Positions 12,118-24,249 of a stretch of 64,000 nt of DNA are shown piece after piece (within the stretch, counting starts at the first letter, position 1; each line of letters opens with the position of its first letter). The notes below the pieces were generated by a model. That model saw only the letters and a program-made list of their open reading frames with translations. It ran no database searches and was not told where the DNA came from. The stretch lies in the NCBI GenBank assembly GCA_016758965.1, contig JAEPRB010000011.1, forward strand, positions 124,001 through 188,000, given 5' to 3'. Origin of the DNA: Circinella minor (Eukaryota; Mucoromycota; Mucoromycetes; Mucorales; Lichtheimiaceae). A program made the position numbers and the translations under genes.

Positions 12118-13994
12118 TACATTGATGCAGCAAAGAATAAGTAGGCGGGCCCCTACCACATATCATTTCTAAATTTAATTACAAGCAACCTAAAGAACTA
12201 TGAACTTAACAGGATCATTACAAAAAAAAAAGCCGAATACAACTGTACTTGTAGAAATACTTTTGCGGCATCATTGCCCTCTTACCACATGCAGCATACA
12301 TAATATACTGAAGGATTTCAATTCTGATAATTGAGTGTTCTTGAGGTTTATTCTTTTTCTTTTTCTACGTACTCGAGTATTAATAGTCAATGAACAACAG
12401 ATTCTCATATTATTATAACACAATACACCATTTTCATATTATAATCATACCTCATACTATTGGTTACATATAGCTTTTTTTTTTACATCGCATATTAAAT
12501 GCATCCAAAGCTGGCTATTGCGAAAACAGCAGTTTTTTTTGCAACTAGCTGTTCTGTTTGATCTTTGAATGACTTATTTTCTATTACATTTAGTCCAAAT
12601 AGTCGAGCAACCCTTTTAATTTATTAATTTATTTTATATAATAAATATATATTGATCATCATGCCGTTGAACATTAATGTTCAATTTTTTTTTTAATTTA
12701 GGTTATTCACTTTAACCACGTCGCTGTTCATATAACATCATGGTGTCACGATTACTTTTTTTATAATTATTCTAACACGAGCAATCTATATATAAAAGAG
12801 CATCACATTCAACTAATTATTAGGCTGCTACAGGAATCACAAATGTCCCAACACATATAAAAATCATAAGGGGATGCTGTATTTTGTTGAAATTTCAAAT
12901 AATCTTTATATATAGTCAAATTCATTTATTCATCCTACGGCTTACATTTTTTTCGAAACCACTATTTTGGGATGTTAACGATAGTACGTAATATTAAATG
13001 CTATAATAGTTTTTATGTGGCATAATAAAATACATTTTTCATATGAAAGTCTCTTTAAAAAACAAACTTTCGGATCGGTCCCTCGACACCAGTAAGAACT
13101 TTTAAATTTGTAATGCTGTGTTTGAACATGACATACTGTTACAAGCTGATGATATTGCTGTGAACTCGGAAGTGTTCCGTAGTAAAACATTTTACAGTAC
13201 ATTCAGCGTGCCTTTTTTCCAGGGTGGAAAAAAAGACGCTGAGCTAAAATTAGCAAATTAAATTATACTTTCTTCTGACATATGCGAATTCAAAAAAGTA
13301 GGTAATATTGGAAGATGATCTATTATAATAATTATTCCCATCATGGTATGAAAGCGAAATTATTTTTCCTTTTCAATACAGTGTTTTTATACATCGACTA
13401 TATACTACGTAGTAAGGTGGTAAATAGTGAATAAACATCCCATATTGTAATTTCATGTAAAAAATGGAGAACGAGCTTATTTACTATGAATACAGTATAT
13501 ATTCTTTTGTGATATTGTCCATAGATATCAAACGCCATTGAATGAGTTTGCTGAATAATAAGATCAGGCACCAAATAAACTTGTGAAGGTAGTTGTTGAT
13601 GACATTCTTCTTGGGATTGTAATACTATGTTGCTGCAAGTCAATAACTTGTACTGATATATTTCGGAATGGGATGGACGGACATTCAACGATAACTAGCA
13701 CCTCCAAATATCATCTTAAATCAATAACGAGAGTAACTTTTTCATCCCGTCTCGTTATATTTTGTATGTAAAAATGAAAATTTAATTACAGGAACGTCAA
13801 TCATTGAATCACAGGCAACTAGCCGGATGGTAACTGTTGCAAGCAGTGCGCGTAAATAAACCTTCACTTTTGAAACGATTACCTGAAAAGCAAAACTCAG
13901 TCATTATTGACCTTGGGCCTTGAATTAGCTAAGCGAGATATCACTAGAAGTAGTCGTGCTGCTCCTATAATTGTCATCGTTGTTACTCACTACC

Positions 13995-14146
13995 TGAAAA
14001 TCACCCGGAGTACGATTTATATCACCATTGTCAGTTGTCGAATTAGTAATAAGTTTCAAGCGAAGAGATCTTAATCGACGTTCCATAAGACTGATGTATG
14101 TAATGCACTTCTCGGTATACCCACGATGAACTGGATCTAGCTAGGA
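13995..14146 (-). pseudogene. Possible zinc-cluster regulator remnant
   Basis: A minus-strand open segment between plausible splice sites (a T-rich TTTTCCTAG acceptor near 14146 and CAG/GTAGTG near 13997) translates to about 49 residues including HRGYTEKCITYISLMERRL and SLRLKL. A tyrosine/basic stretch followed by YIxxxExRLxxLxxxL is the linker and dimerisation helix that follows the Zn2Cys6 cluster in fungal regulators. No cysteine cluster is visible within 500 bases upstream in the transcribed direction, and the downstream frame at 13398-13688 only loosely resembles the middle region of such factors. The call is therefore a decayed fragment. It may be chance. Confidence 0.25.
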
Positions 14147-15360
14147 AAACAAAGTAGCGAAGGGGTAATGATAAATGGATCAATCGTCTTCGGGCTATTA
14201 TCCCTGAAATCAATTTTTTTTTTTAGAAAAGCATCAACTTACATACGAAGATGCTTTGAAATATTGATGGCAGAAATATATAAAGTTGGGTAGCAAGTCA
14301 ATCAATTGAGTGTATAAAAACCGAACGAAGTGGACTACAGGACCTGGAGAATAAACCAGTTGTTTGTTATTATTTCTATTTTCTTATGTGGTGTAGAACA
14401 TACAGTAAACAATAGCAATCATTTATAAAAAATATTCATAAGACGCGAGCAAAAATATGCATATATTTTTATCTTGTGTAACACTGTTATACTGGACGTT
14501 GCAAGATTAGACAGGACTTATATTGCATGCTTTTTAGATACGCCATAATTTTAACCTGTGTCAACCAACCACATAAAATTACAGCGCTAACCACCAAAAT
14601 CAAAGAATTCGCACCACCATGATGGAAAAAGAAAACCCTACTAGCCCTTAGAAAAAATCTTATATAAACTGTACTACACTAAGCTATTTAAAGTTTTGAA
14701 CTTGACCTGGGAAATTTTTCTGCTAAAATGCGTTTGCTGAGAAAAGACTATTCGTGATTTGGGTTACTCTCAAGTCGGGTTTTTCCTTTTACAGTGAGGG
14801 GACAAAGAAAATCAGAAGAGAACATATCCAATTGCTTGTATTTCCTAATATGATAGTGCTTAGTCAACTTCAAATGGTAATACAACTTCCCCACATAATT
14901 GATAGGGTGCAGTGTTATCAATCCAAAGAGACTTATTATGAAGCCAAAAAATGGATAGAATTTGCACATACTGTGTATGAAAAGTCTTTGATTGTGACCA
15001 AACATTTATTTCATGTGAATTAAAATATTATCTAATTTCATATTCTTCTTGGTGAAAGAGGATCAGAAGAAATCCCACTAAATATAAAAAGTATAGTAAC
15101 AGCTTTGAATAGGGTGGGAAAATATCTATCATTTGAACGTCGCAGAAGAAAGTACTCTGCATCGGTTCATCAACCTTAAACAAATAAAAAGATTAATTTT
15201 TTCTAATTTATCAATTGACTTTCTTGTACCACTATCCCATCCTCCTTTCTTTTCATATTTCCATTCAAGTCGTTTATATTCTTATTTTTTAAACTTCTTT
15301 TTCCATTTATATTTTTTTCATTCTACCCATTTCTCTCATTTCTATTTCATTGTCTTTTGT

Positions 15361-17832
15361 ATGACAATCCAAGAACTTGTTGGATATGTGATGGAAGATC
15401 CACTGGAATGTCACGCTTTGCGACAATTATCAAAAAATGCAGAGCAGGCATTTGCAGTAAAGCGCTACGATGTTGCCATTAATCAGTTGTCAGGCGCGAT
15501 CGAAGAGATCAACCGTAACTTGCTAGCAAATGTTTTACTGAAACGTGCAGTTGTACAAGGAGTTCAGAAAACACCTGAAAACGGTTTGATTGATGCATAT
15601 AAAGTAATTGAACTTTTACCCGAACAGCCAAAAGGTTATTTGTGCGCAGCGTCATTATTGCGATTGATGAATGAAAATAGTGCTGCTATGCGGGTCTATA
15701 CGATTGCTTTCAACCGCATCAAAGCTGAAGGACGAAAACAGGAGGAAGGTTACCAGCGCCTTATACGAGCCAAGTGTAGTTTGGAGAACGAAATAGATTC
15801 TGCCAATACCATTCTATTACGGAAATTACCACTAGAATTATTGGGCCATATTTTCGCTAGCTCTTTGCTATCGGTACGTGACCGCTTGCAGTGCGCATCC
15901 ACGTGTCGTGCTTGGCGTAGCTTTTTATTAGATGAAATGCCACGTATGTGGCGTCAGATTGACCTTGTCGATATGCCAGAAGATGTCATGATTCGCCAAT
16001 TGTCTAATGTTCGAAGTACTCAGATACGCAAAGTGCAGCTCAAATTCAAGGGGAAGAAAAAAATTCAATTAACAGAACGAGTACTTTTATATCTAACAGA
16101 ACACCAATATAGTCGACTCGATACATTTGGTAATTTAATATGACGAATACCATACACATCTCAGCTTTTTTTTAAAGTACATTAGCATTGACTCTCTTTT
16201 TTTTTTTTTGATTCCCATATATGCAACTTAGCTCTTCAATGTGAACTCAATGAAAATGACAATCGGCTGCTCCAAATTTTACGTCAAGTATTTGTACAAA
16301 ATCAACACACCTTACGACATGTCACTGTTTATTGTAAATCATTTCGTCTTGGAATAATAGCCATGGAATATTGTCCAAATCTCACAAAACTTGTATCTTG
16401 TACACCATATTTGAGTTATCCACCATCATTTACATCCGAAGCATTATTAACACCATTGTCGTCCAGTAATGAAGTGTTTCAACTCCATTTTCGCCGACAA
16501 ATGGCATTAATGAGAGCACGAGAGGAAGAAATGCGAATGAACACCCCAGTACCTGCAGTCGATGGATTTGCACTGGCTGTTGCAATACTACGTCAATCCG
16601 ATCTCTATCAAACCATGAACAAAAGTGTAGAACAAAATTTACATCAATCTTTAACAACACTTGAACTCTATGGGTTACAGATCAGTTATTTTGCTGAACC
16701 GTTTTGGCGTCGTCTCCCTCACTTGGAAATTTTAGTAATCCAGGATCCCGTCGATATGCCAGGTGATTTTGATAGGCTAGTTCGGGTAGTGGATCAATAC
16801 TGTCCAAAGCTCAAAACATTCAGATTTGGTGGTATATGTGAGGACGCGTTGCTTACGTTAACACCTAATGAAAAAAAGGAAGTAGGGCTTGTTGAAGTGA
16901 CTATGCGTGGTTGGTCCAGTGCAGAGTCCGAAATTGATTCAATATCCATTTTGGTTCGTAAAAGCCATACGACACTAAAAATACTACGATTACCAATGGA
17001 AGTACTTGCACTTCCAGGTGGTAATGTACTTTCAAATTTACAAGCTCCTCGGCTACGTTTTCTCAGCATATACGGGGATGCATGGCGATCTCTTGAAGCT
17101 AGCCATTGTGCTGCTCTTGTTCGAAACTGTCCTAAGGTTGAAAGATTAATTGTCAAGTTACCCATTGATGAAAGCGGTTTAATGGAACTCAGCAAAGCAG
17201 AATGCTTGCAATCTTTTTGCCTTGTTGATCCAGCGCAACCTATCAGTAACGGTGGTACGGGATTTACTGAAGGCGATGTTGAGGCGCTACGTTTGTCCGA
17301 TAGTCATAACCAACGCACGAGTTTTCGGCAATTCTTTGAAAAATGTAAGATGCTAACCGATATCTGTTTCTGTGGTCCGTTACTGGGCGACACGGATCTT
17401 ATTGCCTTGGCAACCAACACCCCTCATTTGCAATCACTCAAGCTTTTGTTTTGTTCATCAACGGAAATAACATCACATGGCATTATGACATTTGTTGAGT
17501 GTGCACCCAAAGGTCTTAGGAACTTTGTTTTAATGGATCTTAAGTGCTTGGATGATGATACTTTGATACATCTCTTGAGTAGGTTGTCTGTATTAGAAAA
17601 TCTGACGTTGGCTTTATGTCCACCATGGATGAATAATCGACGACATATCCGTAATTGTATCGAACAAGCTATGACTATACGAAACTGTACACGAGCACAA
17701 CGATTGCAAGTAATTTTTGCACCAGCACCAGGATCACAGATTCTGCTGGACTGTATACCAGGAAATTCTATTGTAGAAAAATCATTGAATAATATGCCTT
17801 CTGTATTCAAAGTTTTGCTTAATATTTACTAA
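15361..17832 (+). CDS. F-box/TPR/LRR protein, array copy 1
   Basis: Two exons, 15361-16129 and 16232-17832 (102-bp phase-1 intron), give 789 residues. Residues about 20-145 form TPR-like helical hairpins (AEQAFAVKRYDVAINQLSGA; DAYKVIELLPEQPKGYL). An F-box follows at about 152-195 (LPLELLGHIF, CRAWRSFLLDE), then a long leucine-rich region with repeated CPxLxxL units and the C-terminal motif DCIPGNS. TPR + F-box + LRR is the architecture of S. pombe Pof3 and yeast Dia2: the F-box should recruit Skp1 in an SCF ubiquitin ligase and the repeats should select the substrate. The frame is open in front to 15133 without an ATG, but that part encodes only a T/C-rich leader, so the ATG at 15361 was chosen. 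It is the first of three tandem relatives; the leucine-rich parts have diverged strongly. The target is unknown. Confidence 0.85.
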
Positions 17833-18277
17833 CAAGTATACTCTATATCCCCCTATCATGTATTCCCTTAACTCAATTATTATTACTATGTATATATAAA
17901 ATATTCCACTCTCAAAAATGTACATTTATATATGTATATAATAAGTTCATTCAATCTTGCTTTTCCATTTTTTACTGCGCAACAATAACATCAATACAAA
18001 AAGGTTGACAGACATCAGATAGCCAATAAAATTTCATTATACAATATGAATTTTAATTCGCGGAAATCAACAAATATATTTGAGAATAGACTTATTGATG
18101 TCTGTGGTTGACTTTTTCTTCATTTTTATTGGTCTCTAAACCATTTCAATGCATGTCAGGCACAGTGAGTTGCTATTTTAAAAAATGGGCCACACACTGA
18201 AAGGTTTAAAAGGGGATGAACAACACTTTCTTTTTTTTTCTTTCTTTCTTACAACTATATCTTTTCTTTTAACCTTT
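17833..18277. other. Spacer between F-box copies 1 and 2
   Basis: 445 bp holding the 3' end of copy 1 and the promoter and T/C-rich leader of copy 2. An in-frame ATG at 18185 lies inside this leader, but what it would add is a phenylalanine-rich translation of pyrimidine-rich DNA. No gene was seen. Confidence 0.5.
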
Positions 18278-21200
18278 ATGAATTCTCAATCTCTTGGTGA
18301 CAACGACCCAAATTTCCAGGCACTTGAAAGTCTGTGGGAAAATGCTAATGTTGGTTTCAATTCCAATAATTATGATGCTGCCATGACGAACTTGAATGCT
18401 GCTGTTACTTTGATCCACCAAGACGTATTGGCACGGACTTTACTGAAGCGGGCAATGACTCAGAAGTGTCAAGGTAACTTACAAGAGAGTATTCAAGATG
18501 CTTATAAGGTTATTGAACTGGCTCCTCGTTCCATGGATGGATACTTGTTCGCTGTTGACGTTTTAAGGTTAAATGGAAGTTATGGTGAAGCTATGGCTGT
18601 CCATTCCAAAGGAACATCTGTTTTAGAAGAATCTAGTAATAGCTGTGATTACTACCTAAGATCTGATATTCAAGAAAAAGTGTACCAACTTATTCAAGCA
18701 AAAAGTGCGGTTCAATTAGATATAGATCGTACAAATACTTGTCTTTTCAAGAAGCTGCCATTGGAATTGACACATCATATCTTTGCCAATTTAATTTCCT
18801 TTCAAGATCGAGTACAATGTATGTGTACTTGTCGGTTCTGGCAAGCTTTCATGTTGGATGAATTACCCCGCATGTCATATCAGTTGGTCTTGGGCAGCAT
18901 GCCAAAACCAGCTATGAAGCGATTGGTGAGCTGCTATGCTGATAGTATGAATAGTAACGACAGCAATGAAAAGAATGTTGCTTATTATAGTGGTGGTAAT
19001 AGTAAAATGAAAAACGGTGTATCTGTCTCAATACATCCTGATACATCACCTTTGTCATTCAAGTTTGCATTACGCTTGTTACACAATTCCAGTTTTCGTA
19101 TAAGCTCTTTAGGTATTATGTGATTTAGAAGTAATGCTGTGTTATGATGGATAACGAAAAGAAAAACTAGACAAAAATTAAACAATGTATATATATATAT
19201 ATATATCGGTTGCTTTATTTTATTAGAAATTTTGACTGAATGGGATGAAAAAAACTGTGATACAAAATCTTTATATATCCAAACATTGAGACAAAACAGA
19301 GATACCTTGAAACGTTTGACAATATGTAATGGTACAGATGCTATGGTTACAACCAGTGCAATCGATAATTGTCCGAACTTATCGCACCTTGTGGTAGCAG
19401 CTGACCATTCTCTTTTAAAAAGTGGTAACAGTAGTATACCGAGTTTGACGTTTCGTGGGAAAAGGCTTTGTTCAATTTCCTACAAATCCAACATAGCGTA
19501 CGATAGAAATCCACCGTGCCAACTACAGTACACCCAGATGGGCGGTGTCGTAAACGGAGGTACCCATCCAATTTGGTTATCCGAAACAATTGTTCAACGA
19601 CAAAGTGTTGGAAATACTATGTTCAATCAGCCTATCAAAACTCATTTTGCACTGAGACGGCTTGAATTGGTTGGTGTCCACCAGACTGAATGTTTACTCG
19701 ATCCATTGTTTTGGAATCGGTTACCACTTCTTGAACATCTTGCGATTAAACAATCAAATAGGTTGCATGATAACTTTATTGCTATATCACGCTATATTGT
19801 ACAACATTGCCAAAAATTAAAGACGTTTCGATTTTGTGCAGAATGGGATAATTGGAACGAAAAGGAGGAAATGGAACAACTACGAAATCAACAAGAAAAC
19901 ACAAAACAATTTGCACTACGAGAGCTTGTCGCTTGTCCCCCGTATCACGGAACTACCGATCATGGTTCCCGACCAAGTGCCATTTTTCCTTCGTTGGTTT
20001 CAAGGAACAACTGTCAATTTTTGAAGGTCCTTATTCTACAAATGGAAACACTTGGGGTTGATGGACTCAAAAAACTGATAGGATTACGGTGCCCTCACCT
20101 TCAGGATCTCCAGCTTCATCAACGATGGATTTCTCAACATAATGATATAATAATAGAGGAACGCCACACTACCTCCATGGTTAAAAACTGCCCTGCATTA
20201 GAACGAGTTGTATTAAATAGAGCAAAACTGACTCCAACGAGTTTGAGAGGGTTCAAAAAAGCAAGTCGATTACGCTCACTGTCTGTATTGCCATGGTACA
20301 TGCCGATAAACGATCAGAGGGGTCTAAGAAATGGTAATCTTAATCAGCCTTTTAGTGATGGTCGTTCTATCAATCATCCGTTTGCAATTATTGCTATTCG
20401 AACCGAAGTACAATCTATCCAACATCAACTATACTGTCATCAGCAGCAACATTTGGCTGCCTACCGCCTACATATGCGACGTCAACCCAATGGTCAAAAT
20501 GCAGAAAACATAATGCTACAGCAGTCAGAAACGTCAGGTGAATTTGCTACTTATGCCCATGATGCAGCCGAACAAGCTCGTCAACCTCGTGTTCCTCCTT
20601 CTGGAACTGTTAATATTAGCAGACCGCAGCGCATCTTACTTACTTATAAGATTATCTCTGCAAGAACAAAACTTGAAAGGCTGAGAGCTGATAGCACTGC
20701 TAATGGTAATATAGCTGCAAACCGTGCCTATACTGATATTAGTACGGTATTGTCTTCTATCAGTGATGTTCTTATTACTATGGAATCTGAATCACCACGA
20801 CCAACTGAAAAGATATTCAACAATTATATTCATAATTACAAAGTACTTACCGAACTATGTATTGGTGGCGAGGCTTTTACAGATGCAAATCTTGTTACCT
20901 TGATAACCAAGAACTGCCAACTAACAAGTATAAAGCTGATTGAATGTTCTTCTCTCACATACAATGGCATCGTCGATGCTTTTTCTTCTTCATCTTCATC
21001 ATCGACTTCATCGTCATCCAGATTACTGCCAGCTCTACAATATTTGCGACATGTTACATTGGTGCATATGTTTTTGGATAAGTCGGTCATTACCAGCATT
21101 ACACGATTACCTAGATTGGAAGAGTTAATTATAATCGAATGTGATCCTCTGGAATACAATGAAGTTTTGGAGATACTTAATGAAGAGCAACAATGTTATG

Positions 21201-21418
21201 AATATTTACCGACTGTTTCCGATGAAACACCAATAACAACAAGAACGTGGATCAAGCATAATGGTCTAAGGGCCTACTTTATACCTGATCTTTTCATACC
21301 TGATCAGAACCCAGAATATATTACTTATATTTTTGACTGTATACCAGGTCGATCATCCGTAGTAGCCAAAACTACTAATGATATTATGATTGCAAAGCCC
21401 ATCTTAGGGCTCATTTAA
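18278..21418 (+). CDS. F-box/TPR/LRR protein, array copy 2
   Basis: Exons 18278-19112 and 19227-21418 (114-bp phase-1 intron containing a TA run) give 1008 residues. The layout matches copy 1: TPR-like hairpins (YDAAMTNLNAAVTLI; DAYKVIELAPRSMDGYL), an F-box at about 160-205 (LPLELTHHIFANL, CRFWQAFMLDELPRM), a long leucine-rich region with CPxLxxL units, and the C-terminal DCIPGRSSV. It is about 220 residues longer than copy 1, mainly because of glutamine- and asparagine-rich stretches around 20380-20560 and a serine run near 20985-21020. An in-frame ATG at 18185 would add 31 residues, mostly phenylalanine-rich; the start at 18278 aligns with copy 1. Expected role: substrate receptor of an SCF ubiquitin ligase, target unknown. 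Confidence 0.84.
19188..19206. repeat. (TA)n run in intron of F-box copy 2
   Basis: About nine TA units inside the intron of F-box copy 2, some 20 bp before the TTAG acceptor. Confidence 0.85.
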
Positions 21419-21595
21419 GGGGTGCTTTCGCTATTAAATATCCTTTTTCTTATCTTTATTATTAGTACCTGTAAACACCTATATAGTTCATTACTATACA
21501 TTTCTCTTAATAAATACCAATATTATAACTATACATTTTTAAAACAAAGAGTACAGTAAAGGCGCAGCTCCAAATAAATTGTCATTTTTGAAATA

Positions 21596-24249
21596 ATGGT
21601 ATTCCTTTCTCACGTTTCCATGTCATATATAAAACTTCTTCTCGAATATATTGACAACGACAATAACAAAAATAACACATTACCGCATTTCATACAAAAT
21701 CTTAGAGTTTCTAATGCACATCATCGATCGCAACTTTTCAAATATTATAATGACGCCATTACTAATTTGATGGAAATATGCGACATAACTCATAAGAATG
21801 AACTCGCAGTTTTATTCTTGAAATGTGCCATCATTGCCATATTGCAAGACAATCTCTATCTAAGTCTGGATAACGCGTATCAATCGATTGGCTTAGCACC
21901 ACAGATAGCTCAGGGGTATATATGTGCTGCTCAGGCGCTTTTATCTTTGGCAAAATACAACGATGTAGTCGATATTTGTGATCGAGGTCTTTCTCCACAA
22001 CAAATAGGTACCAGCACAAACAGTAACAATAAGGATTATGACAGCGTATTATCATCTACCTCTACAACTACTGAATTATCTCAATACCATGAATTATTGA
22101 AAAGTCTAAAACATGAAGCTTTATTACAAGTGAGTCGTACGACAACGACGGGTATACTCGTAGAGAAACTCCCAATTGAACTGCTTGAAGATATTTTTAT
22201 GAATTTATTATCCGCGCAAGATCGGCTGGTATGTGTGAGGGTTTGTAATAGTTGGCGAAAATTTATTTTGGATGAAGTACCTCAATTCTCACATGAACTG
22301 GTATTGGAATATATGCCTGAGTCCGTCATGGGGCGAATGGTTGCAAGTACACCAGAGCATGGGAAAGTCCGTAAAATTGTCATCCAGTTTGATGACTATG
22401 ACTATTTTGAAGCTACTAGTTTGAAACTGAAGGCGTTTGATTTATTATTACAGTACAAATGTACTCATATCGAAAAACTGGGTATGTAAAGAGCCACTGT
22501 TTTTTCTATCTTTTTCTACTTTTTTTATTCTACGTGGTATAAACGAGAGGAAGATTTATATATTTTTACTCATCGATAATAGAATTTCGTGGAGATCCCA
22601 ATGATGGCATTCCATCTGTACGAAAGAAAATAATTCAGTTTTTACAAGATAACAAAGATACCCTCAAAGAGATTGTGATACATGAAAATGTATTACCTCA
22701 ATTCATTTTCGATGTTATCATTTCATGCCCAAATATTATATATATATACTCATCTACTAAAGAATCACCATTGCGACAAATTTTTATGCAACAGCGAGAA
22801 CAACTATATCGACAACAAAAAAACCGATATTCATCTAGTAAAACCAAATATGACAACATGAAACGAATGCAATTCATTACTAGGAGTCATGCTGCCAAAG
22901 TGTACGATGAGTATGCTGAACGTGGTAGTATTATAGATGACGACAAGGTAAAACAAATGGAGAATCAACACACATCACTTACTTATCTTGAAATAGAAGG
23001 TCTACCTATTCCAGCCTTTCGAGAACCGTTTTGGCAAAAAGTCTTTTATCTTCAACACTTGATTCTTGGGGAACCGCGAACACCTCATTTACTGGATGAA
23101 GTCCAAGTTAGATTATTACATGCATTGAATTTACATTGTCCAAATCTTATAACACTTCGATGTGGCTATCATTTTAAAACCAAACCAATCTTATCAGTAT
23201 GTAATAATACCAGCAAAAACTACAATGGGAGCGATTGTTATTCAATAGAGGAGAAAGGATTCAGAGAACTTACTTTGCGACCCATGATTTACCAAAGCCA
23301 TATGTTAGCAAAGGCCTGTTTAGGCATGAATGGAATTGGATCACTGATTCAAAAAAGTTTCAACACCCTTCAAGTACTACATCTTCCAATCGAAGTGTTC
23401 AACATTCACGTCAGCAGCATATTAAACACACTTCCTCATCTTTACGAATTGGGTCTCTACATGGACCGTACAGTAGGTGGTCGGCATCATGATCATGAGG
23501 ATAATATGTTAAAACCACAACAAGCAAGAATGATTGTACAAAAATGTTCTTTACTCACAGTAATTGTTTTAACTGCACCAACATCAGATGAAGCTCTATT
23601 TGAACTGACCAAGCTATCCCAACTTCACCGTGTATATTTTATCAACTCAACATTTGAATATTTTACAAATTCGCAAAGTCGAGATAATGTGAAGTCTTTG
23701 CTCGAAAGTGGATATGAACCTTTCACTAGCGCCCAATTATTTTTTGAAAACTGTACGACACTTCAAGAAGTTACTGTACGAGGACCATTTTTTACGAATC
23801 ATGACTTGCGACAACTAGTCGCTAATAACTCGCAGTTAACAAAATTATCCCTTCATGGATGCGATCAATTGACTATAGATGGAATTACAGCAGCGTTGGA
23901 CGTGACAACGAATCTTTTGTTATGTTCTTTTACATTTGTAAAATTATACACTGATATGGACTTGTATCGGTTACTTATGGCACTACCAAAATCTATTATA
24001 GAGATAACGATTGTAGTGGTAGCGCGCAATGATGAGATGCATGATTCACAATATATTTGTCGTTGTCTTAAACAAGCCATGGAAACATGTGATACTTTTT
24101 GTCCAGAGGTTCGGGTTTTATTACAGACAAATGATGGAATAAGGATGTCCATTTTTCACTGCATATCAGGAAAGGGGGTAGTCAAAGTAGAAAAAGATAA
24201 AAACGAAGCTAATACAATTAGGATGCGTATGTTCGCTGATATCTTGTAG
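21596..24249 (+). CDS. F-box/TPR/LRR protein, array copy 3
   Basis: Exons 21596-22481 and 22583-24249 (101-bp phase-1 intron) give 850 residues. It starts only 177 bp after copy 2. It has TPR-like helices (NDAITNLMEI; NAYQSIGLAPQIAQGYICAA), a serine/threonine-rich insert at about 135-165, an F-box at about 188-232 (LPIELLEDIFMNLLSAQDRL, CNSWRKFILDE), a leucine-rich region (QNHTSLTYLEIEGL-type repeats, CPNLITLRC) and a C-terminal HCISGKG that corresponds to DCIPG in copies 1 and 2. Proline is replaced by serine, so the motif has drifted. A second ATG at 21620 is possible. AATAAA lies shortly after the stop (about 24267). Family knowledge predicts an SCF substrate adaptor; the ligand is unknown. 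Confidence 0.84.

Larger units (their letters stand above)
11315..15360. other. Gene-poor 4 kb region
   Basis: No intact gene was supported between the acyl-CoA-binding gene and the first F-box gene, whose promoters lie at the two ends. Notable contents are a G run at 12107-12117, a possible transcription-factor remnant on the minus strand near 13.4-14.15 kb, and a strongly T/C-rich leader at about 15210-15360. Open frames at 14748-15023 occur on both strands and show no family resemblance. Confidence 0.5.

Noticed and set aside
14748..15023. Overlapping 85- and 89-codon frames on opposite strands
   Set aside because: Both are open by chance, show no motif and have no splice-compatible neighbours.
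15133..15360. N-terminal extension of F-box copy 1
   Set aside because: No ATG opens the extension, and it translates a T/C-rich leader into Phe/Ser/His-rich sequence absent from the paralogues.
18185..18277. Upstream ATG of F-box copy 2 giving a signal-like Phe-rich N-terminus
   Set aside because: The hydrophobic stretch comes from a pyrimidine-rich leader; the start at 18278 aligns with the paralogue. Not fully excluded.
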